A DNA stretch of 64,000 nt from Sphingomonas anseongensis (GTDB lineage Bacteria; Pseudomonadota; Alphaproteobacteria; Sphingomonadales; Sphingomonadaceae), in NCBI RefSeq assembly GCF_023516495.1, contig NZ_JAMGBC010000001.1:620001-684000 (forward strand), in the 5' to 3' direction. The notes beneath the pieces are model-generated. The model did no database searches. It was given only the letters and a program-made list of their open reading frames with translations, and was not told the DNA's origin. Every line of letters begins with the position of its first letter. The first letter of the stretch is position 1. The position numbers and the translations under genes were made by a program. Positions 33,512-41,458 of the stretch are shown here, piece by piece.

Positions 33512-33937
33512 TCAAACTTCGATCACCGCTCCGCCGATGGTGCGCGAATAGCCGGTGAATTCGGCGACTGGGCGGCCGTTGGAGGTTTTCACCGAAACCC
33601 CGGTCACGCCGCCGCGACCGGCAGTAGCGACCTCCTCGCCTTCTGCGATCAACGTCTCGCCAGCCTCGGCGCTACCCAGGAAGACGATCGATGCCTGGGC
33701 GGCGACCGTGCGCTCGTTGCGGCCGTTGCAAACGTAAGCGAAGGCAGTGTCGGCAAGAGCAAACACCATCCCGCCGTGGGCGATCCTATGTCCGTTGAGC
33801 ATATCCTCGCGTAGCTGCATCGACAGCCGGCAATAGCCCGCACGCACTTCCTCGATGCGAATACCCCACGAAGGCCCCGTGCCCTCGTCGGCAAGCATCT
33901 GGTGCGCGACGCGGTCCGCGAGTTCGTTTGCGTCCAC
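33512..33937 (-). CDS. paaI: Hydroxyphenylacetyl-CoA thioesterase PaaI
   Basis: A 141-residue hot-dog thioesterase starting at GTG 33937. The signature stretch NGHRIAHGGMVFALADTAFAYVCNGR contains the catalytic aspartate. PaaI releases CoA from dead-end hydroxyphenylacetyl-CoA made when the epoxide is mishandled. It lies first in the minus-strand paa run. Only 26 bases separate it from the divergent paaG start, so a promoter for one or both must overlap coding sequence. Confidence 0.9.
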   Translation of the reverse strand: MDANELADRVAHQMLADEGTGPSWGIRIEEVRAGYCRLSMQLREDMLNGHRIAHGGMVFALADTAFAYVCNGRNERTVAAQASIVFLGSAEAGETLIAEGEEVATAGRGGVTGVSVKTSNGRPVAEFTGYSRTIGGAVIEV

Positions 33938-33963
33938 TGCCCCTCCTTCGCTAGTCCGTGGCC

Positions 33964-34746
33964 ATGGATTACGAGACCATCGACTTCAAGATCGATGACG
34001 GAATTGCGCGCGTCACGCTCAACCGTCCCGACCGGCTCAACAGCTTTACCGCGCAAATGCACGAGGAGCTTCGATCCGCGCTCGCCGAGGCTTCTGAGGC
34101 GCGCGTCGTCGTCCTCACCGGCGCCGGGCGCGGCTTCTGCGCCGGGCAAGACCTCAACGAGCGGTCGGTGGCGTCGGGGGACCAGCCAGTCGACCTAGGT
34201 GTCACCGTCGAAACGGGCTGGAACCCGCTCATCACGATGCTCACTTCGATGAAGCAACCCGTCATCGCGCGGGTAAATGGAGTCGCCGCCGGAGCCGGGG
34301 CGAACATCGCGCTCGCCTGCGACATGGTGGTGGCCGCACGCTCGGCGAAGTTCATCCAGAGCTTTTCAGCGATCGGGCTCATCCCCGACAGCGGCGGTTC
34401 GTGGATCCTGCCGCGGCTCGTGGGACAGGCCCGGGCGATGGGGATGGCTCTGACCGGAGAGCCCCTGTCCGCCGAAAAAGCCGAGGAATGGGGGCTGATC
34501 TGGAAATGCGTCGACGACGACGCGCTCGACGGCGAAGTGAACGCGCTGGCGACCAAGCTCGCTTCGCTTCCACCGCTAGGCCTTGCAGCGATCAAGAAGA
34601 TCATCCGCACGACCTGGGAGCGAACCCTCGACCAGGAGCTTGACCTCCAGCGCGATGAAATGCGCCGGCTCGGCTACAGCGAAGACTATCGCGAGGGCGT
34701 CGCTGCCTTCCTGGAAAAGCGGCCGGCGAAGTTCATCGGGCGCTGA
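33964..34746 (+). CDS. paaG: 1,2-epoxyphenylacetyl-CoA isomerase-like (PaaG)
   Basis: A 260-residue crotonase starting at ATG 33964. A GTG at 33958 is an alternative. The motifs GRGFCAGQDLNERS and RVNGVAAGAGANIALACDMVVA form the oxyanion hole, and IGLIPDSGGSWILPRLVG is the segment typical of PaaG rather than PaaF. PaaG isomerises the epoxide to oxepin-CoA. The location, opposite paaI-ABCE, supports the assignment. A second crotonase (PaaF) is not in the window. Confidence 0.9.
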   Translation: MDYETIDFKIDDGIARVTLNRPDRLNSFTAQMHEELRSALAEASEARVVVLTGAGRGFCAGQDLNERSVASGDQPVDLGVTVETGWNPLITMLTSMKQPVIARVNGVAAGAGANIALACDMVVAARSAKFIQSFSAIGLIPDSGGSWILPRLVGQARAMGMALTGEPLSAEKAEEWGLIWKCVDDDALDGEVNALATKLASLPPLGLAAIKKIIRTTWERTLDQELDLQRDEMRRLGYSEDYREGVAAFLEKRPAKFIGR

Positions 34747-35712
34747 TCACGCGGTCACCAGCGAGGTGAATTTCGCCAGGTCGATATTGCCCCCGGAAAC
34801 CACGCAGACGATGGGCCCGTCGCCTGCCTCTCCGGTGAGTGCCGCGGCCAGGGCAAGCGCTCCGGCACCTTCCGAAACCACTCGTGCCTTGTCGGCCATC
34901 AGCCGCATGGCCTCGCGCACCTGCTCGAGCGACACCGTTATCGAGCCGTCGACGACCGGCTGCATCCGTTCCCACATTCGCGCGGTGACGCTCTGGCCGC
35001 CGGCGCCGTCGACGAAGCTCGCCTGCCAGTCCGTGAACTTGCTCGGCTCTCCGTTGCGAAGCGACAAGGCATAAGGGGCCGCGGTTTCGGGCTCGGCTCC
35101 AAGGACCCGCACATCGGGCTTGAGCGCCTTGATCGCGCTTCCGACGCCGGTGATTAGCCCGCCGCCGCCGATCGCAGCGATGACGGTGCGAACATTCGGC
35201 GCGTCCTCCAGGATCTCCAGCCCCATGGTGCCATGGCCGGCAATGAAATCGTGATTGTCGAACGGGTGAACGAAGGTGCCGTCCAGCCCTTCGAAGGCGT
35301 GTGCCTCCGCCGCCTTCCATGCCTCCTCGTAAGACACAGGCACGATCGTCGCGCCCAGCGCCCGCATCCGGTCAAGCTTGGTCTTCGGCGCGGTCTCGAT
35401 TGCCACAACCGAACAGGGAATCCCGGCGGCCCGCGCGGCATAAGCGACGCCCTGCCCCGCGTTACCGGCGCTGATCGTCCACACACCCCGCGCCCGATCC
35501 TCGTCCGACAGCATTGCAACGGCATTGGCCGCGCCGCGGATCTTGTAGGCGTTCGTGGGCTGCAGGTTTTCCAGCTTCAGCCGGATGTCGGGCCCGTCCG
35601 GGCCGAGGTCCAATTTCACCAGGGGCGTGCGCAGGATGGTTCCGGCGATCCGCTCGCGGGCTGCCTCTACATCCTCGATCGGGATGGGCCTTACCGGATC
35701 GATCACATGCAT
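34747..35712 (-). CDS. Threonine/serine dehydratase-like PLP enzyme
   Basis: A 321-residue fold-type II PLP enzyme starting at ATG 35712 (strong AGGAAGGGG upstream), not the TTG 21 bases earlier. The Schiff-base lysine is Lys57 in NAYKIRGAANA (usually SFKxRGA), with the PLP-phosphate loop GGGGLITG. The family covers biodegradative threonine dehydratase and serine racemase. It lacks the C-terminal ACT domain of IlvA. It lies inside the paa island between paaG and paaZ. A role in feeding 2-ketobutyrate or pyruvate is plausible; a link to Paa is not evident. Confidence 0.87.
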   Translation of the reverse strand: MHVIDPVRPIPIEDVEAARERIAGTILRTPLVKLDLGPDGPDIRLKLENLQPTNAYKIRGAANAVAMLSDEDRARGVWTISAGNAGQGVAYAARAAGIPCSVVAIETAPKTKLDRMRALGATIVPVSYEEAWKAAEAHAFEGLDGTFVHPFDNHDFIAGHGTMGLEILEDAPNVRTVIAAIGGGGLITGVGSAIKALKPDVRVLGAEPETAAPYALSLRNGEPSKFTDWQASFVDGAGGQSVTARMWERMQPVVDGSITVSLEQVREAMRLMADKARVVSEGAGALALAAALTGEAGDGPIVCVVSGGNIDLAKFTSLVTA

Positions 35713-35752
35713 CCCCTTCCTGCTCGTCGCCAACTTCTTCTAAGGAGCGGCG

Positions 35753-37774
35753 ATGAAGACTCAACAATTGCTCAATTACGAGCGCGACCGCTGGATCGCC
35801 GGTACCGACGGCCTGTCCGAGCTTGCAAGCGCGATCGACGGCTCGCCAGTGGCAATCGCCGGCTCCGGCGGGCTCGATTTCGGAGCGATGCTCCGACATT
35901 CCCGCGAGGTTGGCGGCCCGGCGCTTCGCAAGATGACGTTCCATGAGCGGGCGCGGATGATCAAAGGTCTCGGCCTAGCCATCATGGCGCGCAAGGAAGA
36001 GCTGTACGAGCTGAGCTACCAGACGGGCGCTACTCGCAAGGACGGCTGGATCGACATCGAGGGCGGTGCCGGCACTCTCTTCTCCTTCTCATCCAAGGGC
36101 CGGCGCGAGCTTCCCGACGCGCATGTGCTGCTCGACGGCGCCCTAGAGCCGCTGTCGAAAAGGGGCAGCTTCGTCGGCCAGCACATCTATACCTCGCTCC
36201 AGGGCGCGGCGGTGCACATCAACGCCTTCAACTTCCCGGTCTGGGGGATGCTGGAAAAGCTCGCTCCCACCTTCCTCGCGGGCGTTCCGGCCATCGTGAA
36301 GCCGGCATCGGCGACGTCCTACCTGACAGAGGCCGCGTTCCGAGTGATGATCGACAGCGGTCTGCTGCCGACCGGCGCGGTCCAGCTAATCGTCGGCGGA
36401 GTCGGCGACCTCTTCGACCATCTCCAGGGCCAGGACGTAGTCAGCTTCACCGGGTCGGCATCGACCGCCTACAAGCTTCGTACGCATCCGGTGGTGATGC
36501 GCGAAAGCGTCAAGTTCATCGCCGAGCAGGACAGCCTCAACGCTTCGGTCCTCGGTCCCGACGCGGCGCCGGGGACGCCGGAGTTCGATCTGTTCGTCCG
36601 CGAAGTGGCGATCGAGATGACGGTGAAGGCAGGCCAGAAGTGCACGGCCATCCGCCGGGCGCTGGCGCCGGCCGAGTATCTGGACGCCGTCCAGGCGGCG
36701 CTCGGCGAGCGGCTGACGCAAACCAAGGTCGGCGACCCGCGCTCGGAGGACACGCGCATGGGCGCTCTCGTCAGCGCGAGCCAGTGCAAGGACGTCCGGG
36801 AAAAGATCGCCGAGCTGGAGGCGGGAGGTGCGCGAATCGTCGCCGGCGACCCCAATGCCGAATCCCCGGTCAAAGGGGGATCGTTCCTGCCGCCGATCCT
36901 GCTTCGAAGCGACGATCCCTGGAACAACGCGGCCGTGCACGACGTCGAAGCGTTTGGCCCGGTCTCCACCATCATGCCTTACAGGGACATCGATGACGCG
37001 ATCGCCCTCGCCAATCGCGGCAAGGGGAGCCTGGCGCTGTCGCTTTTCACCCACTCGGCCGACTCGGCGCGCGACTTCGTTCGCGGCGCTGCCTCGTTCC
37101 ACGGGCGAATGCTGGTCATCGACCGCGACAATGCGAAGGAATCCACCGGCCACGGCTCGCCGCTTCCTGTCCTCGTCCACGGCGGCCCAGGAAGGGCCGG
37201 CGGGAGCGAGGAGATGGGCGGTGTTCGCGGAGTGAAGCATTACATGCAACGCACTGCGCTCCAGACCTCGCCGGCGATGATTGCGGCAATCACGGGCCAA
37301 TATGTCGCCGGAGCGCCCAAGCACGTCGTCGACGCCCACCCGTTCCGGCAGAAGATGAGCGAGCTCGCCATCGGCGACACCTGGGTCACCGGCAGCCGGA
37401 CCGTCACCATCGAGGACATCGAGCATTTCGCCAATTTCACCGGCGACAAATTCTACGCCCACATGGACGAGGAAGCGGCGAAGGCCTCGCCGATCTTCGA
37501 GGGCCGGGTCGCTCACGGCTATCTGATCCTGAGCTTCGCCGCGGGACTTTTCGTCGATCCCGATCCGGGCCCTGTGCTGGCGAACACCGGCCTGGAGAAC
37601 CTGCGCTTCCTGACGCCTCTCTATCCGGGCGATTCGATGCGCGTGGAGCTCACCGTCAAATCGAAGTCGCTCAAGAGCGAGGAAACCGGCGTGGTCCGCT
37701 GGGCCGTCGAGATCTTCAACCAGAAGGACGAACTTGTCGCCACATACGACCTTCTGACCGAGAACGTGCCCTAG
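35753..37774 (+). CDS. paaZ: Oxepin-CoA hydrolase / semialdehyde dehydrogenase PaaZ
   Basis: A 673-residue bifunctional enzyme starting at ATG 35753 behind TAAGGAG. The N-terminal 520 residues are an aldehyde dehydrogenase with catalytic Cys297 (KAGQKCTAIRR) and Glu258 (FIAEQDSLN). The C-terminal 140 are a MaoC-like hydratase (GDKFYAHMDEEAAKASPIFEGRVAHGYL). It opens the oxepin ring and oxidises the semialdehyde to 3-oxo-5,6-dehydrosuberyl-CoA. The length matches PaaZ of E. coli (681 aa), so both domains are complete. Confidence 0.95.
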   Translation: MKTQQLLNYERDRWIAGTDGLSELASAIDGSPVAIAGSGGLDFGAMLRHSREVGGPALRKMTFHERARMIKGLGLAIMARKEELYELSYQTGATRKDGWIDIEGGAGTLFSFSSKGRRELPDAHVLLDGALEPLSKRGSFVGQHIYTSLQGAAVHINAFNFPVWGMLEKLAPTFLAGVPAIVKPASATSYLTEAAFRVMIDSGLLPTGAVQLIVGGVGDLFDHLQGQDVVSFTGSASTAYKLRTHPVVMRESVKFIAEQDSLNASVLGPDAAPGTPEFDLFVREVAIEMTVKAGQKCTAIRRALAPAEYLDAVQAALGERLTQTKVGDPRSEDTRMGALVSASQCKDVREKIAELEAGGARIVAGDPNAESPVKGGSFLPPILLRSDDPWNNAAVHDVEAFGPVSTIMPYRDIDDAIALANRGKGSLALSLFTHSADSARDFVRGAASFHGRMLVIDRDNAKESTGHGSPLPVLVHGGPGRAGGSEEMGGVRGVKHYMQRTALQTSPAMIAAITGQYVAGAPKHVVDAHPFRQKMSELAIGDTWVTGSRTVTIEDIEHFANFTGDKFYAHMDEEAAKASPIFEGRVAHGYLILSFAAGLFVDPDPGPVLANTGLENLRFLTPLYPGDSMRVELTVKSKSLKSEETGVVRWAVEIFNQKDELVATYDLLTENVP

Positions 37775-37835
37775 GACGCAACACCCGCCACAGCCGTTCG
37801 TTTGCATCGCGAGACCCCGGAAAAGGAGAGAAGCG

Positions 37836-38267
37836 ATGAAAGTCAGCGAAGTGATGACTCGCGACGTCAAAACCGTCCGTCCCGACCAGAGCGCGCAGGA
37901 AGCCGCCAGCTTCATGTTGAGCGAGGATGCGGGCTCGATGCCCGTCAGCGAGGGCGATCGCCTGATCGGGATGATCACCGACCGCGACATCGCCGTTCGT
38001 GGAGTAGCCAAGGGTTACGGGCCGGATACGCTGGTCCGTGAGCTGATGACCGGTGATGTCCTGTGTGCTCGAGACGACGAGAGCATCGAGGACGTCGCGG
38101 CGAAGATGAGCCGCGCGCAGGTCCGCAGGATGCCAGTGGTCGATTCAAACGAGCGGCTATGCGGAATCGTCAGCCTGGGCGACCTCGCGCGTGAGACCGA
38201 CGATCAGAGCGCGGAACAGGCTCTCGAAGGAGTCAGCGCTCCCGGAGGCCAGCACAACCAGGGCTAG
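37836..38267 (+). CDS. CBS-domain pair protein
   Basis: A 143-residue protein with two CBS motifs (residues 1-62 and 68-125; VSEVMTRDVKTVRPDQSAQEA; MPVSEGDRLIGMITDRDIAVRG; RRMPVVDSNERLCGIVSLGDLA) and a polar tail. Such stand-alone pairs bind adenosyl ligands and sense energy state or modulate partners, often under general stress control. It is convergent with the ATP-synthase b gene. An SD (AAAGGAGAG) precedes the ATG. Its partner is unknown. Confidence 0.9.
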   Translation: MKVSEVMTRDVKTVRPDQSAQEAASFMLSEDAGSMPVSEGDRLIGMITDRDIAVRGVAKGYGPDTLVRELMTGDVLCARDDESIEDVAAKMSRAQVRRMPVVDSNERLCGIVSLGDLARETDDQSAEQALEGVSAPGGQHNQG

Positions 38268-38806
38268 CGTCCGTCGAAGCCCTTGATCGCCTTGTCGATC
38301 AGCGCCGAATCCGCCTGACCGGTAACCTGCTCGGAAAGGATTTGGGCGGCGGCGCTGGTGGCAGCCTCGGCAACCGCGGCGCGAAGCTGCTGAATTGCGG
38401 CTCGCTCCTCGGCGGCGATCTTGTCCTCGGCCATCCTCGCCCGGCGCTCGACGAGGGCCTCGGCATCCGCGCGAGCCTTCTCGAGCATCGCTTCCGCTTC
38501 GTGCTGGGCGCGCTCGATCATTGCCGCGGCTTCCTTCTCGGCAGCGGCCCCCTTGGCGGCATATTCGGCCTTCAGCGCCTCGGCTTGCTTGCGCAGGTCC
38601 TGCGCTTCGGCGAGCTGCGCACTGATCGCGGCGATCTTCTTGTCCAGCGCAGAGGCCACCATCTTGTGCGCCTTGCCCCACATCAACAGGCCGATAACGA
38701 CCAGCATCGCAAGCGCTATGTAGAACCCCGGGCCGAGGCCGAAGGCGGTCGCTTCCTCGTGGCCCGTCTCGCTCGGGACCTCCTGGACGGTCGTAAACTC
38801 AGCCAT
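38264..38806 (-). CDS. atpF: F0F1 ATP synthase subunit b
   Basis: A 180-residue peripheral-stalk subunit: one N-terminal membrane helix (about 27-45, FYIALAMLVVIGLLMWGKA) and a long Ala/Glu/Lys coiled coil (LAEAQDLRKQAEALKAEYAAKG...). It is the last gene of the F0 run. Its start overlaps the end of the b' gene by 8 bases. It pairs with b' as the heterodimeric stator found in Alphaproteobacteria and phototrophs. Confidence 0.92.
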   Translation of the reverse strand: MAEFTTVQEVPSETGHEEATAFGLGPGFYIALAMLVVIGLLMWGKAHKMVASALDKKIAAISAQLAEAQDLRKQAEALKAEYAAKGAAAEKEAAAMIERAQHEAEAMLEKARADAEALVERRARMAEDKIAAEERAAIQQLRAAVAEAATSAAAQILSEQVTGQADSALIDKAIKGFDGR

Positions 38807-39290
38807 TGAGATTCGCCTTCACCGCATCGGCGGCCTGCTTCTTGTCGACTTCGATGCCGGCGAGACGGCGAACCATGTCCTGAGCGGCATCGACCGCGAT
38901 CGACTCCAACTCGGCGCGTGCCGATTCCACGGCCTTGCGGATGCTTGCTTCCGCATCTTGGACGCGCTTCGTGATCTTGCCCGCGGACTTGGCAACCTTG
39001 GCCTCGATCTCGCGAGCGCTGGCCGCGCGCCCCTTCTGCTCAACCTCGGCTGCCTTGGCGCGAGCCTCGTTCATCCGGGCTCGCCAGTCCGCTTCCGTCC
39101 GATCGGCTTCCTCGCGAGCATCCTGGGCACGTTTGAGGTCGGCCGCGATCTTCGCCTCGCGGTCGCTGACGGTGCCCCGGACCTTCGGCACCATCCCTCG
39201 CCCGATGACGAAGTAGATAATGCCGAACACCAGGGCCAGCCAGAACAGCTGGGAGAGGAAGATCTCGGAAAGTTGGTTGATCTGGGGCAT
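38799..39290 (-). CDS. atpG: F0F1 ATP synthase subunit b'
   Basis: A 163-residue homologue of b with a membrane helix near the start (LSQLFWLALVFGIIYFVIGRGMVPKV) and a coiled coil. Such b' genes sit between c and b in Alphaproteobacteria, and annotation symbols vary (atpG, atpF2). Separate b and b' mean a heterodimeric stalk rather than b2. Confidence 0.9.
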   Translation of the reverse strand: MPQINQLSEIFLSQLFWLALVFGIIYFVIGRGMVPKVRGTVSDREAKIAADLKRAQDAREEADRTEADWRARMNEARAKAAEVEQKGRAASAREIEAKVAKSAGKITKRVQDAEASIRKAVESARAELESIAVDAAQDMVRRLAGIEVDKKQAADAVKANLNG

Positions 39291-39320
39291 GGATCGTCCG
39301 CCTTGGCGGGTCCTTCTCGC

Positions 39321-39557
39321 TTAGGCGGCCGGCGGCGCGTAGAGGATGATCATCGCGACGACGAACGCAATCAGGCCGAGCAGCTCGGCGAGTGCGAAGC
39401 CGATCAGGACGCGAGTGAACTGGCCGTCGGAAGCCGCGGGGTTGCGAACCGCGCTTTCCAGGAACGGGCCCCACACGTTGCCGACGCCGATTGCTGCCGC
39501 GCCAACGCCGATGGCGGCGAGGCCGGCTCCGATGACCTGGGCTGCTGCAAGATCCAT
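39321..39557 (-). CDS. atpE: F0F1 ATP synthase subunit c
   Basis: A 78-residue hairpin of two membrane helices. The N-helix is glycine/alanine rich (AGLAAIGVGAAAIGVG) and the proton-carrying carboxylate is Glu58 in FALAELLGLIAF. No Na+-type ligand cluster is visible, so proton coupling is expected. It lies between the a and b' genes with 20-30 base gaps. Confidence 0.95.
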   Translation of the reverse strand: MDLAAAQVIGAGLAAIGVGAAAIGVGNVWGPFLESAVRNPAASDGQFTRVLIGFALAELLGLIAFVVAMIILYAPPAA

Positions 39558-39577
39558 GACGAACTCCTTTGTTGAAA

Positions 39578-40354
39578 TCAGTGAAGGTTGACCGCGTCGT
39601 TCAAATAGACGGCGGTGAGAAGCGTGAAGACGTAGGCCTGGATGAGGTTCACCAGAATCTCGAGAAGGCTCACGAAAACGACGAAGATGAAGCTGAGCAG
39701 TCCGACGCCCATTCCGAAGGGGCCGCCGTTCAGGCCGTCGACGATGAAGTTTCCGAACACTTCCATCAGCACGTGACCCGCGAAGATCGCGACGAACAAA
39801 CGGAGGCCGAGGCTGAACGGACGGACGAGGAAGCTGATCAACTCGATCGGGAACAGGAATGCCTGCATGTACCAGGGCACGCCGGGCGGCAGGAACAAGG
39901 TGAAGAAGTGCAGGCCGTGCTTTGCGAAGCCGACGATGAGGACGATCGAGAAGCTGAGCACCGCCAATACGCCGGTGATCGAGAAGTGGCTGGTCGAAGC
40001 GAAGGGGTGAAGGCCCGGAATCATCGCGAACGGCAGGATTCCCAGGAAATTCGCCACCAGGATGAACGAGAAGAGCGAGAACAGGAGCGGCTCGAACTTC
40101 TTGCCTTCAGGACCGATCGTGGCTCCCGCCATCTTTTCGGTCATTCCGGTCAATTCCTCGACCGCCATCTGCCAGCGGCCGGGAACGAGCTCGCGCTTCA
40201 TTCCAAGGGCGATGAAGCCGATGATTACGACGAGGGCGATCAGCATCCACAGACCGCTGTTGGTCAGGCTGATGTCGTAATTGCCGATATGAAGTGGAAC
40301 GATCGGATGCACCTGGAACTGGTGCATCGGGTCGAACTTCGCTTCGCCCGCCAC
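39578..40354 (-). CDS. atpB: F0F1 ATP synthase subunit a
   Basis: A 258-residue membrane subunit with five to six helices. It contains the essential arginine in RPFSLGLRLFVAIFAGHVLMEV, which faces the c-ring Glu. It starts at ATG 40354, 16 bases after atpI. The F1 genes are not in this window, so F0 and F1 are in separate loci, as usual in Alphaproteobacteria. Confidence 0.96.
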   Translation of the reverse strand: MAGEAKFDPMHQFQVHPIVPLHIGNYDISLTNSGLWMLIALVVIIGFIALGMKRELVPGRWQMAVEELTGMTEKMAGATIGPEGKKFEPLLFSLFSFILVANFLGILPFAMIPGLHPFASTSHFSITGVLAVLSFSIVLIVGFAKHGLHFFTLFLPPGVPWYMQAFLFPIELISFLVRPFSLGLRLFVAIFAGHVLMEVFGNFIVDGLNGGPFGMGVGLLSFIFVVFVSLLEILVNLIQAYVFTLLTAVYLNDAVNLH

Positions 40355-40370
40355 TTTAAAGTCCTCGCCT

Positions 40371-40703
40371 CTATTCGGGCCTTCGGTCGTTCGAAGGCGT
40401 CGACTTGGTCCAGTAGTAAACGTTCCTGATACCGAGCCCGAAGCCCACGAACATCAGGATAATCATGAGCAGCGGCTTGGTATTGAACAAAGTGTCCAAA
40501 CCCCAACCGAACAACAGCCCACCGGCCGGAGCACCGATCATCTGAGCAGCGACCTTTTGCCCGAATTGCCGGACCCGGTTGGACTGCTCCTGCTTCGCCT
40601 GCTCCGCTTCCGCCCGGTGCAACTCATCCAATCGCCGATCGAGCGATTGAAGTCGTGCGTCGGGTGGAAGGTCCGGGACCTTGCCGGTTTCGTCATCAGC
40701 CAC
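40371..40703 (-). CDS. atpI: ATP synthase assembly factor AtpI
   Basis: A 110-residue protein starting at GTG 40703 behind AGGAGA. An in-frame extension to 40766 overlaps a 5' UTR hairpin and is unlikely. It has a polar helical N-terminus (LQSLDRRLDELHRAEAEQAKQE) and two membrane helices with a Gly-rich turn (AAQMIGAPAGGLLFGWGLD, MIILMFVGFGLGIRNVY). AtpI helps c-ring assembly and Mg2+ uptake. It is the first gene of the F0 operon. Confidence 0.9.
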   Translation of the reverse strand: MADDETGKVPDLPPDARLQSLDRRLDELHRAEAEQAKQEQSNRVRQFGQKVAAQMIGAPAGGLLFGWGLDTLFNTKPLLMIILMFVGFGLGIRNVYYWTKSTPSNDRRPE

Positions 40704-40722
40704 GATTCTCTCCTGTGCGTCG

Positions 40723-40743
40723 CCCCTGACGGAATTACAGGGG
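40723..40743 (-). promoter_or_regulatory. 5' UTR hairpin of the F0 operon
   Basis: CCCCTG-N9-CAGGGG forms a 6-bp stem between the promoter and the atpI SD. It is not followed by a U-tract, so a role in mRNA stability or translation is more likely than termination. Confidence 0.35.
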
Positions 40744-40795
40744 GCAAGCTCCGGGGCGAAAAACATGGCGGCGACGAGCCCGCCAAGGCGCGGAC

Positions 40796-40824
40796 CCTTT
40801 ATGAACCGACGCCCGCCTAGTCAA
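40796..40824 (-). promoter_or_regulatory. Sigma70-like promoter of atpI-B-E-b'-b operon
   Basis: Minus-strand -35 TTGACT (40824..40819), then a 16-17 base spacer to a -10 ATAAAG/TAAAGG (40802..40796). It is the best housekeeping promoter match in the 155-base gap upstream of atpI, giving a roughly 85-base leader. Confidence 0.5.
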
Positions 40825-40858
40825 CCGCGCGCGCAACCCACGCGAAAATCTCGCAAAC

Positions 40859-41236
40859 TTAGCGCCCGCAGTAGCTTGGCGCGGGGGCGCCCTCACCGGA
40901 GGCCCTTCTCCGCCAGGAGCCGTCATTGAGCATGTAGATTTCGCCCGGCTTCACGTCTGCAAGTAGTTGGCAGCCGGCGGCGATCCCGACTTCCTGCACA
41001 GTCGCCCGGCGCCTGACGGCGAGATCCGTGTAGAGGCTCCTCCGGCGGATGTTCACCGCCCCCACCTGCCGGCGCACCTGCTCGCCGGCGCCGGGAGCAA
41101 AGCCGAGATAGCCGTCATAGCGCTCACCGACGATTGCTGCCTGCCTGGCCTGGACGATCACCGAGCTTTCCTGCGCGGCGGCCGGTGCCGCCACGGCAAG
41201 CGCGGCCGCCATCAGGAGACGCGCTGCAAGGGTCAC
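40859..41236 (-). CDS. ydbL: YdbL-like periplasmic protein (DUF1318)
   Basis: A 125-residue protein with a signal peptide (LLMAAALAVAAPAAAQ, cleavage about residue 22). The mature part reads VIVQARQAAIVGERYDGYLGFAPG and includes RQVGAVNIRRRSLYTDLA, characteristic of the YdbL/DUF1318 family. In E. coli YdbL modulates the YdbH-YnbE bridge. Its start overlaps the ynbE stop. It is the last gene of a ydbH-ynbE-ydbL minus-strand operon. Confidence 0.85.
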   Translation of the reverse strand: MTLAARLLMAAALAVAAPAAAQESSVIVQARQAAIVGERYDGYLGFAPGAGEQVRRQVGAVNIRRRSLYTDLAVRRRATVQEVGIAAGCQLLADVKPGEIYMLNDGSWRRRASGEGAPAPSYCGR

Positions 41237-41457
41237 TGCGACCCTCCCGGCGTCTTCGGGAAAGCTTCCGGATTCTGCCGGATTAGCTGCTGGACGTCCT
41301 GTTGAAGCCTGACCACCACCTCCTGCCGGATAACGACATTGAGGTTGATCTCGATCGGCTTGTCGGGCGCCTTGACGGTAACGCAGCTCGCCAACGGGAT
41401 CGCCAGCGCTGCTCCGGCGAGGAGCCGGAAGTGCCGCTTCATGTTGAGCTTGGTCAT
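41233..41457 (-). CDS. ynbE: YnbE-like outer-membrane lipoprotein
   Basis: A 74-residue protein from ATG 41457. The ATG at 41442 is also possible. The N-terminus ends in lipobox LASC, marking a lipoprotein with acylated cysteine. The short mature part (VTVKAPDKPIEINLNVVIRQEVVVRLQQDVQQLI) is the YnbE beta-strand that multimerises with the YdbH groove. It is positioned between ydbH and ydbL with overlapping stop/start. Confidence 0.87.
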   Translation of the reverse strand: MTKLNMKRHFRLLAGAALAIPLASCVTVKAPDKPIEINLNVVIRQEVVVRLQQDVQQLIRQNPEAFPKTPGGSQ

Positions 41458-41458
41458 C

